Under the pieces are notes generated by a model. That model ran no database searches. It saw only the letters and a program-made list of their open reading frames with translations, and was not told the DNA's origin. DNA of 63,782 nucleotides from Bacteroidetes bacterium SB0662_bin_6 (lineage in GTDB: Bacteria > Bacteroidota > Rhodothermia > Rhodothermales > VXPQ01): positions 1-63,782 of the forward strand of contig VXPQ01000039.1 of NCBI GenBank assembly GCA_009839485.1. The letters are read 5' to 3'. Shown piece by piece: positions 1 to 7,311 of this stretch; positions within the stretch are counted from its first letter, which is position 1; the number at the start of each line of letters is the position of its first letter. The position numbers and the translations under genes are program-made.

Positions 1-2
1 CT

Positions 3-890
3 GATGGAAGTATGCTGGCCTCGGGAGGCAATGACCATACCGTCAGGCTGTGGGAAGCGGCTACGGGGGACAACACCGCAACGCTCAAGGGGCATACCGG
101 GCGTGTCCATTCGATAGCCTTTTCGCCTGATAGCAGTACCGTGGCGTCCGCGTCCGATGACGGAACCGTCAGGCTGTGGGATGCGGCTACGGGAGACAGC
201 ACCGCAACGCTCGAGGGGCATACCGGACGTGTCTATTCGGTAGCCTTTTCGCCCGGTGGAGACATGCTGGTTTCGGGAGGCGATGACCATACGGTCAGGC
301 TGTGGGATGCGGTTACGGGGGACAACACCGCAACGCTCTTCGGGCATACGTTTTGGGTCAGTTCGGTAGCCTTTTCGCCCGATAGCAGTACCGTGGTGTC
401 CGCGTCCTATGACCATACGGTCAGGCTGTGGGATGTCGCTACGGAGGACAACATCGCAACGTTCGAGGGGCATACCGGGAGTGTTTATTCGGTAGCCTTT
501 TCGCCCGATGGAAACATGCTGGTGTCAGGGGCGCGGGATGGCTTCATTAATCTGTGGGACGTATCGGCGGGCATAACGACGCATGCATTCAATGCCGAGG
601 GGGAGATTCCAACGGCCTTTCATCTGCGCGGCAACTATCCCAATCCGTTCAATCCGTCCACGCGCGTGGTCTTCGACCTGCCTGCGGCAGCCGAAGTGAC
701 GGTGCATGTCTTTGACGTATTGGGAAGGAACGTGATGGTCACAGACCCCGTGTCTGTATCGGGTGGTCGGGACCATTCGCTTGAAGTGAACGCATCCTCG
801 TTGCCTTCGGGCGTATACGTCTATCAGGTAAGGGCGCAGGCGGGTTCGGACATGCTTATCCGGTCAGGGCGCATGATTCTTGCGAAATGA
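3..890 (+). CDS. WD40-repeat protein with T9SS sorting domain, 5'-truncated by the window
   Basis: The reading frame is open from the first complete codon at base 3, so the true start lies upstream. About 4.5 WD40 blades are visible. Each is about 42 residues (126 bp) with core HTVRLWD and the spacer VAFSPD, and they are very alike at DNA level. A linker then leads to a C-terminal type-A T9SS sorting domain (NYPNPFNPST, ending SGVYVYQVRAQ). Such proteins are normally carried through the outer membrane by the type IX system and kept at the surface or released. The propeller probably mediates protein binding; no catalytic residues are seen. The near-identity of the blades suggests recent tandem expansion. 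Confidence 0.85.
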   Translation, partial: DGSMLASGGNDHTVRLWEAATGDNTATLKGHTGRVHSIAFSPDSSTVASASDDGTVRLWDAATGDSTATLEGHTGRVYSVAFSPGGDMLVSGGDDHTVRLWDAVTGDNTATLFGHTFWVSSVAFSPDSSTVVSASYDHTVRLWDVATEDNIATFEGHTGSVYSVAFSPDGNMLVSGARDGFINLWDVSAGITTHAFNAEGEIPTAFHLRGNYPNPFNPSTRVVFDLPAAAEVTVHVFDVLGRNVMVTDPVSVSGGRDHSLEVNASSLPSGVYVYQVRAQAGSDMLIRSGRMILAK

Positions 891-975
891 CGAGGGGGGT
901 ACAACGATATCAAATACAGCATGGGTGGCCCTGACGTTTTTTGGACCGGTGTTGCCGGAGGGCTTGCAGGAAGAT

Positions 976-1812
976 ATGAGTGAAGGATACCGCCACGACC
1001 CGGTTTCGGCGATTGCAGAGGCAGAAGCGACGGGTGAGACCGCCGCCATTTTTGCAGACATCCGACGAACCATGCAGCTTCCGCTGATCACATCGATCTG
1101 GCGCACGCTCGCCGGCGTGGAGGGGGGCTTGCGCGCCGTCTGGGCGGCGGCGAAGCCGCTCTATGAATCAGGCCAGCCTGATGCGGCGCTATCCAGGGTA
1201 TTGGAGCGTGTCGTGCTGCCGGCGCCTGAACCGCTCGTTCCCGGTCAACTGGACCGTGCGGGTGTCTCGGCGGGTGACCTGCCGGCGATCCGGGCGCTCC
1301 TCAATGCCTATAACCGCTCGAACGGGCTGAACCTGATCGCGCTGAGCAGCCTCGTCGTGACGCCTGCCGGACCACCCGCGAACCATCCGGTTCCTCCTTC
1401 GCCATCGCCGTGGCCGATCTTGCCTCCGTTGCTTGCACAGGCCGACATGGCAGCGGATACATGGATCCTTCTTCACGATCTGAACCGTTTCGGCGCCACA
1501 TCCGACGAACCCGGCCTCGCCACGCTCTGGCGACACCTTGCCCACTGGCCCGGCTTGCTCGCCGTTATTCATTCAGGCCTCGCCCCGCTTCAAAAAGACG
1601 GAACGATCCGGCGCTCGATCCGGCAGTTGCTGGCGGGAGCACAAGCAGAGGGAGCCTCCCTTGCGCGTCTTCGCCCGGAGCGCATCGACATGCCGGAGGC
1701 GGCGCGGGCGATGGTCACGCAGTACGTGCGCCATCCGGGGCTGGTCGTTCGCATGGTCGCCATCGGCCACGGCCTCGCACACTGGCTGCGGCAAGCGGAT
1801 CAGCAGGTTTGA
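976..1812 (+). CDS. DehI-family (group I) 2-haloacid dehalogenase-like protein
   Basis: This 278-residue protein resembles the DehI family (cofactor-free, non-HAD dehalogenases acting on D- and L-2-haloacids). It shows that family's internal duplication: the segment around LPLITSIWRTLAGVEGGL is echoed by EPGLATLWRHLAHWPGLL about 150 residues later. I chose ATG 976, preceded by the purine-rich GCAGGAAGAT. The in-frame ATG at 880 would overlap the previous gene and add 32 residues unlike the family. The next gene is a type II HAD dehalogenase. Family membership is fairly secure; dehalogenase activity itself is inferred, since most members are uncharacterised. Confidence 0.8.
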   Translation: MSEGYRHDPVSAIAEAEATGETAAIFADIRRTMQLPLITSIWRTLAGVEGGLRAVWAAAKPLYESGQPDAALSRVLERVVLPAPEPLVPGQLDRAGVSAGDLPAIRALLNAYNRSNGLNLIALSSLVVTPAGPPANHPVPPSPSPWPILPPLLAQADMAADTWILLHDLNRFGATSDEPGLATLWRHLAHWPGLLAVIHSGLAPLQKDGTIRRSIRQLLAGAQAEGASLARLRPERIDMPEAARAMVTQYVRHPGLVVRMVAIGHGLAHWLRQADQQV

Positions 1813-1840
1813 TCAGAGTATCTTGTAGCCCGTGTATCCC

Positions 1841-2551
1841 ATGAATCTTTCCTCCACCAAAGCGTTGACCTTCGATGTCTTCGGCACGGTCGTCGATTGG
1901 CGAAGCACCATCATTCGCGAGGGGAGAGCGCTCGGCAAGCAGAAAGCGCTGGCGGTGGACTGGGAGGAATTTGCCCATGCATGGCGGGCCGGATACGAGC
2001 CGTTCATGCACCGCGTCCGCACGGGCGAGCTGCCCTGGTTGAATATCGACGCGCTTCATCGGATGATCCTGGACGAATTGCTGGTCCGGTTCCAGGTTGT
2101 GGGGCTTAGCGAGGCAGAGAAAGATCGTCTGAACCGCGTATGGCACCGGCTCGATCCCTGGCCGGATGCCCGCGCAGGGCTGGAGCGGCTTCGCCGACGC
2201 TTCCTCGTAGCCCCGCTCTCCAATGGAAACGTTGCGCTCCTGACCCACATGGCGAAGCGGGCCGACCTGCGCTGGGATTGCATTCTCTCCTCAGAGCTGG
2301 CGCATCGTTACAAGCCCGACCCGGAAGTCTATCTGACGGCGGCCCGGCTGCTTGGCCTCCGCCCGCAGCAGGTGATGATGGTCGCCGCCCACAATACCGA
2401 TCTCGTGGCGGCGCAGGCGGTGGGGTTTCGTACCGCTTTCGTCTATCGAACCCGGGAATACGGCCCAACCCAAACGACGGACCTCACTCCGGATCCCTCG
2501 GTCGATGTCATCGCCAGGGATTTCGAGGATCTCGCAGATCAGATTGCTTAA
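1841..2551 (+). CDS. haloacid dehalogenase type II (HAD superfamily)
   Basis: A 236-residue HAD hydrolase. The nucleophile motif is FDVFGTVVDW near the N-terminus. The LSNGN segment matches motif II and YKPDPEVY supplies the motif III lysine. VAAHNTDLVAAQ near the C-terminus is typical of L-2-haloacid dehalogenases. These enzymes hydrolyse 2-haloalkanoates to 2-hydroxyacids in the cytoplasm through an aspartyl ester. ATG 1841 is preferred; a GTG at 1832 is also in frame. The gene lies 28 bp behind the DehI-type gene on the same strand, so co-transcription is likely. A related HAD phosphatase activity cannot be excluded. Confidence 0.85.
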   Translation: MNLSSTKALTFDVFGTVVDWRSTIIREGRALGKQKALAVDWEEFAHAWRAGYEPFMHRVRTGELPWLNIDALHRMILDELLVRFQVVGLSEAEKDRLNRVWHRLDPWPDARAGLERLRRRFLVAPLSNGNVALLTHMAKRADLRWDCILSSELAHRYKPDPEVYLTAARLLGLRPQQVMMVAAHNTDLVAAQAVGFRTAFVYRTREYGPTQTTDLTPDPSVDVIARDFEDLADQIA

Positions 2552-2572
2552 AGCGTCCACCGATGCCGGTAG

Positions 2573-3391
2573 CTAACGACGACGCCGGCGACGTCCGAAG
2601 CCGTCGCTGCGGCCGACCGGGGCATCCGTCAGGTCGAGACCGATACCGAACGTAGCATCGTATGCATCGTCCTGCGACGTGACGTCGAGCAGGAGTTCCT
2701 TGCTGAAGATGCCGTCCCTCGTATTCAGTCTGTTCCGTCGCCCATGCTCCGCATAGGGCTCGCGGGCGTGGACGATATCGTTCAGCGATTCGTCAAAAAA
2801 CAGTTGGGACGTGAATTCGTACGCCTGCCCCTCTGCATCTTCCGTGCGGATCTTGAAGTGGATGTGGACCGCCCGGCCCGGATACCAGCCGGGATAAATC
2901 GTTGCAAAAGAGGCGGCACCGTACTCGTCCGTTCGCTGATATCCTCTGAGGAACGATTCGCCCCGCGTATCGAAGCCGAACGCATTGTCGTTGAAGGCCG
3001 AATAGCGCCCATGCGCGTCGCACTGCCAGATGTCTACGAGCGCTCCGGCAAGGGGGGCGCACGCCCCGTCCCGGATTTGCGATACGTTGAAGGTGAGCGT
3101 GAGCGGCAGTCCGGGTTTTACCTCTCCGGTCGAGGGTTCGAGCCGGATGTCCGATCGTTCGAGTCGTTCGTTGGTGAAGTAAGGCCCTTCGGTCATTTCC
3201 GGGCGAACGATGCAGTCGGGTAGCGGTTCGCCGTTCGCTCGGGCCGGGATACTCGCGGAAGCAGACGTCCCGGCGATCGAGGCGTGCGCTGCACCGCCGC
3301 CGAGGAGGAATGTCCCACCGGCCCCGGATAGCAGTTGCAGCACTTCCCTGCGACTCAGAATTCGCCCGACGGGCAGATCGTCCTGATCCAT
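2573..3391 (-). CDS. TAT-exported intradiol ring-cleavage dioxygenase
   Basis: A 272-residue protein with an N-terminal twin-arginine signal (SRREVLQLL, then a glycine/alanine hydrophobic stretch), so it should be folded with iron before export. The core matches protocatechuate 3,4-dioxygenase-like enzymes. The non-haem iron ligands are visible: Tyr in HGRYSAFN, Tyr in YPGWYPGR, and two His in VHIHF. The segment TEGPYFTNERLERSDIR is also characteristic. The enzyme would open catechol-type rings between the hydroxyls to muconates. The substrate is unknown; exported members are common in soil and marine bacteria. It converges with the HAD gene and ends 21 bp from it. Confidence 0.88.
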   Translation of the reverse strand: MDQDDLPVGRILSRREVLQLLSGAGGTFLLGGGAAHASIAGTSASASIPARANGEPLPDCIVRPEMTEGPYFTNERLERSDIRLEPSTGEVKPGLPLTLTFNVSQIRDGACAPLAGALVDIWQCDAHGRYSAFNDNAFGFDTRGESFLRGYQRTDEYGAASFATIYPGWYPGRAVHIHFKIRTEDAEGQAYEFTSQLFFDESLNDIVHAREPYAEHGRRNRLNTRDGIFSKELLLDVTSQDDAYDATFGIGLDLTDAPVGRSDGFGRRRRRR

Positions 3392-3483
3392 TGCGGCCTC
3401 CGATTGGTTGTGTTCCGCAGCGGGATGCTCCGTTATGTGTCTTCAGCGTGTGTCGAGGGAGAGCCGATCACATCGCTTCATCC

Positions 3484-3513
3484 TATATGATTTGATTCCA
3501 TATGATTTCATTC
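3484..3513. repeat. short direct repeat upstream of the dioxygenase
   Basis: Two adjacent 15-bp units, TATATGATTTGATTC and CATATGATTTCATTC, differ at two positions. They lie about 95-120 bp upstream of the dioxygenase start, in an A+T-rich patch of an otherwise G+C-rich region. They could be a tandem operator or simply promoter-region low complexity; nothing further supports either. Confidence 0.4.
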
Positions 3514-3530
3514 CATTATGGCGACGGCGT

Positions 3531-4202
3531 TCAAAGAGCCGCGATGGACCGGAGATGCTGTACGCTCGTGACGATTGCCGGACGATCTTTCCCTGCATAA
3601 GGCACTCCCTCGTCCGTGTGGCTGAGCCACTGCTCCGCGTTCCGTATCGCTTCATCGGCCGTCGTTCGGATATGTGCTTCCGTCCAGTAGCCATCCAGCA
3701 CTTGCAGCGCCTCGAAAATCATGTCCGCGTTAGGAGATTCTATGGAAATCAGCATGTCCGTGAAATACCCGACTCCCTCCTGGGAGGCGTTGTCATCCTG
3801 GAGTAAATAGTTCAGCAATTCGGGCGCAATGGATTCTACTACATACGATGGAATCGCTTCATCCCCTGCAATCACTTCCTCGTCGTCGGCTTTTTCGATG
3901 ATGGACCGGGAGGCCCTGTACAACTCCTCAGCAGAGATTATACCCTCTTTGTATTGTCGTTCAACTCCCCACAACGGGTCGAGCACGGTCTCGTGAAGAC
4001 GATCAAGTCGTGCCATCATTTCCTCGTACCTGACTTTTTCCGCCTCTGTGGAGAAAGTCAGCTCGCCGGCATCGGAGGAAGATGCGTCTGAGGATCCCGT
4101 GGAGCCATTGTTGCAGCCCGCAAGAAGCGCCAGCGCCAGAATCGGCAGGTACATGGTCCGGGCAAGAGGGCTGAATAGAAGTTTTTTCATGAGTTTGTTC
4201 AT
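3531..4202 (-). CDS. lipoprotein of unknown function
   Basis: A 223-residue protein I do not recognise. ATG 4202 is chosen because it has a near-perfect ribosome binding site (GGAGGAG, 6 bp spacing) and begins a lipoprotein signal: basic MNKLMKKLLF, hydrophobic ILALALLAG, lipobox Cys at residue 30. A Gly/Ser/Asp linker follows. The mature part is acidic, predicted helical and without cysteines. It has no visible catalytic motif, and ends in a segment around WLSHTDEGVPYAGKDRP. It would be anchored to the inner or outer membrane. It is divergent from the LysR gene across a 267-bp gap. Confidence 0.8.
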   Translation of the reverse strand: MNKLMKKLLFSPLARTMYLPILALALLAGCNNGSTGSSDASSSDAGELTFSTEAEKVRYEEMMARLDRLHETVLDPLWGVERQYKEGIISAEELYRASRSIIEKADDEEVIAGDEAIPSYVVESIAPELLNYLLQDDNASQEGVGYFTDMLISIESPNADMIFEALQVLDGYWTEAHIRTTADEAIRNAEQWLSHTDEGVPYAGKDRPAIVTSVQHLRSIAAL

Positions 4203-4393
4203 TGCGTTCTCCTCCTTTTTCAAGGTATATCTGTCCGGTTTGGATGAGCGCATGGGAGAACTCTCGGCCTGATACAGACCCTAGCTCAACCGCGTCCCAA
4301 GGTCCTCGCCCTTGCGGATTTCATCAGAGCTTCCTACTGATTATAAGTGATGACATTCCAGGTTCCCAAATGAAAAAAACTTCCATCCACAGA

Positions 4394-4448
4394 TGCATCT
4401 ATAGAATAATTGCATAATAGACCCTATCTTTATGCAGTTTTTGCATAG
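4394..4448 (+). promoter_or_regulatory. putative LysR operator: TGCAT half-site array
   Basis: The A+T-rich region just before the LysR gene contains TGCATCT (4394), then a dyad TGCATAA (4411-4417) / TTATGCA (4430-4436) with a 12-bp spacer, then TGCATAG (4442). LysR-type regulators usually bind interrupted dyads in the divergent promoter region and repress themselves. The array ends 21 bp before the GTG start, as expected for an autoregulatory site. The assignment rests on position and symmetry only. Confidence 0.45.
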
Positions 4449-4469
4449 ATCACATTTTTCCGCCTGGTT

Positions 4470-5369
4470 GTGGACACCCAGCACATCCTTTCTTTCGTAG
4501 CCGCCGCCGAGGAAAAGAACTTCAGCCGGGCCGCCGAGCGGGTTTCCCTGACCCAGCCCACGCTGAGTCGTCACATCCAGCGTCTCGAGGAAGAACTGGG
4601 CGTGGAGTTGTTCGACCGGAGCGGGCATGCCGTGGAATTGACCGGGCCGGGCGCGGCGTTTTTGCAGGAAGCCCGGCGTACGCTCGATCAGGTGGAGATC
4701 GCCCGCCGTGAAGCGCAGCGGGCTGCGGAGGGGGAAGTGGGCCGTCTCGTGATCGGATTTACAGGGTATGCTATGTACGGCGCGTTGCCCCGTTTTCTGC
4801 GCCGCTTCCGGGAACGTCACCCCCGCGTGGCGCTCACCCTGCGCGAGATGCGGACACACGAACAACCGGATGCGCTCCGCCGCCGAACAATTTCCGTAGG
4901 ATTTACCGGCGCGTGTCCCGAAGATTTCGCTTCCGAGGTGGTGGCCCGCGAGGAGATGCTGCTGGCGTTTCCGGCCCGCCACCCTCTTGCCGGCGCCTCC
5001 GAAATCGCTTTGGCCGATCTGGCCGAAGAATCCTTTGTGATGGTGGCTCGGCCTTCCGAGCCGGAATTGTTTGACGGCCTTGTAGATTTGTGCCGGCGGG
5101 CAGGATTCGGCCCGCGTATTGCGCAGCGGGCAAACCGTATGGGCGTGGCGCTGGGTATGGTGGGAGCCGGACTGGGTGTGGCCTTTGTGCCCGCCTCCCT
5201 GCGGAATCGACCGGGCATGCAGGATGTGCGGTTCGTGCCGCTTGCCGGCCCCGCACCCCACCTTCTGCTCAGAATGGTGTGGTCGGAAGAGGATCCGGAT
5301 CCTGTGCTTCGTCATTTTGTGGAAGCGGTTCGTTCCGTACTGCCATCTGCGCTGTCCCCGTCCCTGTAA
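4470..5369 (+). CDS. LysR-family transcriptional regulator
   Basis: A 299-residue regulator with GTG start. The N-terminal winged helix-turn-helix (residues about 1-60) contains FSRAAERVSLTQPTLSRHI and the usual EEELGVELFDR. The remaining two-lobed effector-binding domain begins near VGRLVIGFTG and includes an intact HPLA segment and a GLGVAFVPASL hinge. The gene lies 7 bp upstream of the sugar-porter gene, so that transporter is a likely target and co-transcribed partner. The candidate operator lies just upstream. The effector is unknown. Confidence 0.93.
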   Translation: MDTQHILSFVAAAEEKNFSRAAERVSLTQPTLSRHIQRLEEELGVELFDRSGHAVELTGPGAAFLQEARRTLDQVEIARREAQRAAEGEVGRLVIGFTGYAMYGALPRFLRRFRERHPRVALTLREMRTHEQPDALRRRTISVGFTGACPEDFASEVVAREEMLLAFPARHPLAGASEIALADLAEESFVMVARPSEPELFDGLVDLCRRAGFGPRIAQRANRMGVALGMVGAGLGVAFVPASLRNRPGMQDVRFVPLAGPAPHLLLRMVWSEEDPDPVLRHFVEAVRSVLPSALSPSL

Positions 5370-5376
5370 AGGCCGT

Positions 5377-6747
5377 ATGTCCCGTTCTTCTTCCGGTTAT
5401 CTGCTGCGCCTCGCGCTCATCGCATCGCTCGGCGGGTTTTTGTTCGGTTACGACACGGCGGTTATTTCCGGCACGATCGGGTTCGTAAAGGACAAGTTCG
5501 AGCTGGGCCCTGTCATGGAGGGATGGTATGTCAGTTCGGCGCTGATAGGGTGTATTGCGGGGGTTTCGGTGGCGGGCTTCCTGAGCGACCGGTTCGGGCG
5601 CAAGCTGATTCTGATGCTGTCCGCCGCGCTGTTTCTGCTTTCCGCGATCGGGTGCGCGTATTCCGGCGGGCATTTCATGCTTATTGTGTACCGGCTTATC
5701 GGGGGCGTGGGCGTGGGTGTGGCCTCGATGCTGTCCCCGTTGTATATCTCCGAAGTTTCGCCGTCCCGCGTGCGCGGCCGCATGGTTTCCATGTACCAGT
5801 TGGCCATCACGGTCGGCATCCTGTGTTCGTACTTCATAAATGCCTGGCTGCTGCACCGGGCGCCCGGCGTGTCCGAAGGCATTTTCGCCGGAGACGAAGT
5901 GTGGCGCGGCATGCTCGGTAGCGAATCCGTGCCTGCGCTGCTTTTTCTTTTGCTGCTCTTCATGGTGCCGGAAAGCCCTCGCTGGCTGGTTGCCCGAAGC
6001 CGTCCCGACGAAGCGCGCAAAATTCTGGCGCAGGTGGCGGACGAGGAAACCGCCGCCGGACAGGTCGAGGAGATCGAGACGACGCTGGCCCAGGAGCCGG
6101 AATCCTGGAAACGTATTCTGGGGCATCGCGGCATCCGGTTTTCGATCGTGCTCGGGGTGGCCTTGGGCTTTTTGACGCAGGTGAGCGGCATCAACGCCAT
6201 CATTTACTATGGCCCGAGGATTCTCGAGGAGGCGGGTTTTACGCTGGGCGATGCACTGGGCGGACAGGTGGTGATCGGCGTGGTGAATGTGTTGTTCACC
6301 CTGGTCGCCATCTGGAAAATAGACGATCTCGGCAGGAGGCCGCTGCTCATCGGAGGCGTATCGGGGCTGGTCGTTTCGCTGCTGGTCATAGGAGCGCTCT
6401 TCCAGGCCGGCGCGACGGAAGGCCCGTGGCTGCTGATCTTTATTCTGGTCTACATCGCCTGCTTTGCGGCGTCGTTCGGCCCGGTGATCTGGGTGTTGCT
6501 TTCGGAGATGTACCCGACGCGCGTGCGGGGGCGGGCCATGTCCGTCGCCACCTTTGCCCTGTGGGGCGGTACGGCGCTCGTGGGACAGACGGTGCCGTGG
6601 CTGCTGGAGACGTTGCAGCCAAGCGGTACCTTCTGGCTGTTCGCTGTGCTGTGCGCCCCGGCCATCTGGCTCGGCTGGAAGGTGTTGCCGGAAACGAAGG
6701 GCAGGAGCCTGGAGGAGATTGAAGCCTACTGGATGGGGAGGGGGTAA
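5377..6747 (+). CDS. sugar porter family MFS transporter
   Basis: A 456-residue major facilitator of the sugar porter family with 12 predicted membrane helices. Diagnostic motifs are present in order: FLFGYDTAVISG in helix 1, DRFGRK in the loop between helices 2 and 3, PESPRWL after helix 6, QVSGINAIIYYGP in helix 7, and PETKGRSLEEIE at the C-terminus. Such proteins bring in xylose, glucose, arabinose or inositol with H+ (or Na+). ATG 5377 gives the family-like N-terminus; the frame is open further upstream inside the LysR gene but is not used. The natural sugar cannot be told from sequence. Confidence 0.93.
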   Translation: MSRSSSGYLLRLALIASLGGFLFGYDTAVISGTIGFVKDKFELGPVMEGWYVSSALIGCIAGVSVAGFLSDRFGRKLILMLSAALFLLSAIGCAYSGGHFMLIVYRLIGGVGVGVASMLSPLYISEVSPSRVRGRMVSMYQLAITVGILCSYFINAWLLHRAPGVSEGIFAGDEVWRGMLGSESVPALLFLLLLFMVPESPRWLVARSRPDEARKILAQVADEETAAGQVEEIETTLAQEPESWKRILGHRGIRFSIVLGVALGFLTQVSGINAIIYYGPRILEEAGFTLGDALGGQVVIGVVNVLFTLVAIWKIDDLGRRPLLIGGVSGLVVSLLVIGALFQAGATEGPWLLIFILVYIACFAASFGPVIWVLLSEMYPTRVRGRAMSVATFALWGGTALVGQTVPWLLETLQPSGTFWLFAVLCAPAIWLGWKVLPETKGRSLEEIEAYWMGRG

Positions 6748-6804
6748 TAGGGCAGGGTACTCGACCCCTGCATAGACATAAGGGATGCTACGGCTCCCGG
6801 TAGT

Positions 6805-7134
6805 CTATTGGAAATTCAGCCCGGTCAGGTTCAGGATACCGAGAAAAACAAGGGTACCGGCAATAGCCGTTCCGACGACCCACTTGATGATCCTGGACTC
6901 TCCCTCTTTAACCTCGGCGCGGAGGTCTGAAATTCCCGTCCGTACCTCTGCAACCTCGGTCCGGACCCCTGCAATCTCGGTTCGTACTTCTGCAATCTCG
7001 GTTCGTACTTCCGCAATTTCGGTCCGCACTCCTGCAATCTCGGTCCGCACGAAGTCCTTCGTGGCAATGCCATGCTCAAGCAGTTCCTTGTACTCCATCG
7101 TTACCGGCGTTTGAGAAGAATGGCGCAGCAACAT
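6805..7134 (-). CDS. small coiled-coil protein with C-terminal membrane helix
   Basis: A 109-residue protein (97 if it starts at ATG 7098). After a short head (EYKELLEHGIATKDF) come five to six tandem heptads of the type RTEIAEV, then RAEVKEGESRIIKW and one hydrophobic helix (VVGTAIAGTLVFLGILNL). The layout matches DUF1640-like proteins that form trimeric coiled coils anchored by a C-terminal helix. The function of the bacterial members is not established. The heptads are encoded by a 21-bp DNA repeat (6943-7050). The gene converges with the sugar porter and is 177 bp from the lactonase gene. Confidence 0.75.
   Translation of the reverse strand: MLLRHSSQTPVTMEYKELLEHGIATKDFVRTEIAGVRTEIAEVRTEIAEVRTEIAGVRTEVAEVRTGISDLRAEVKEGESRIIKWVVGTAIAGTLVFLGILNLTGLNFQ
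6943..7050. repeat. 21-bp in-frame tandem repeat (about five units)
   Basis: Units of the form CTGCAATCTCGGTTCGTACTT follow one another with few substitutions and always in register. On the minus strand they encode the heptads RTEIAEV and RTEIAGV of the coiled-coil protein. Copy number can be expected to change by slippage, lengthening the coiled coil in whole heptads without breaking the frame. Confidence 0.85.
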
Positions 7135-7311
7135 AATTGCATTACGTCTTCTGCCTCGATTGGGGTCCGTAAAAAATCACAAAAATTGCTTTTTACCGAC
7201 TTTCGTGGCGTCATGGACCATGCGTTACGCTTCATGCCGGGTGGATTCGAGAGCATGCGGGCTACAGCGCCGGGTCCATACAGACACCTGCTCCCTTCAA
7301 ACATAACCCCT

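Noticed and set aside
4341-6203. Minus-strand frames of 250-324 codons opposite the LysR and sugar-porter genes
   Set aside because: They overlap two genes with full motif sets and have no recognisable domain.
6943-7050. CRISPR-like array
   Set aside because: The 21-bp units abut without spacers and stay in a reading frame, so this is a coding tandem repeat. The same holds for 9530-9710.
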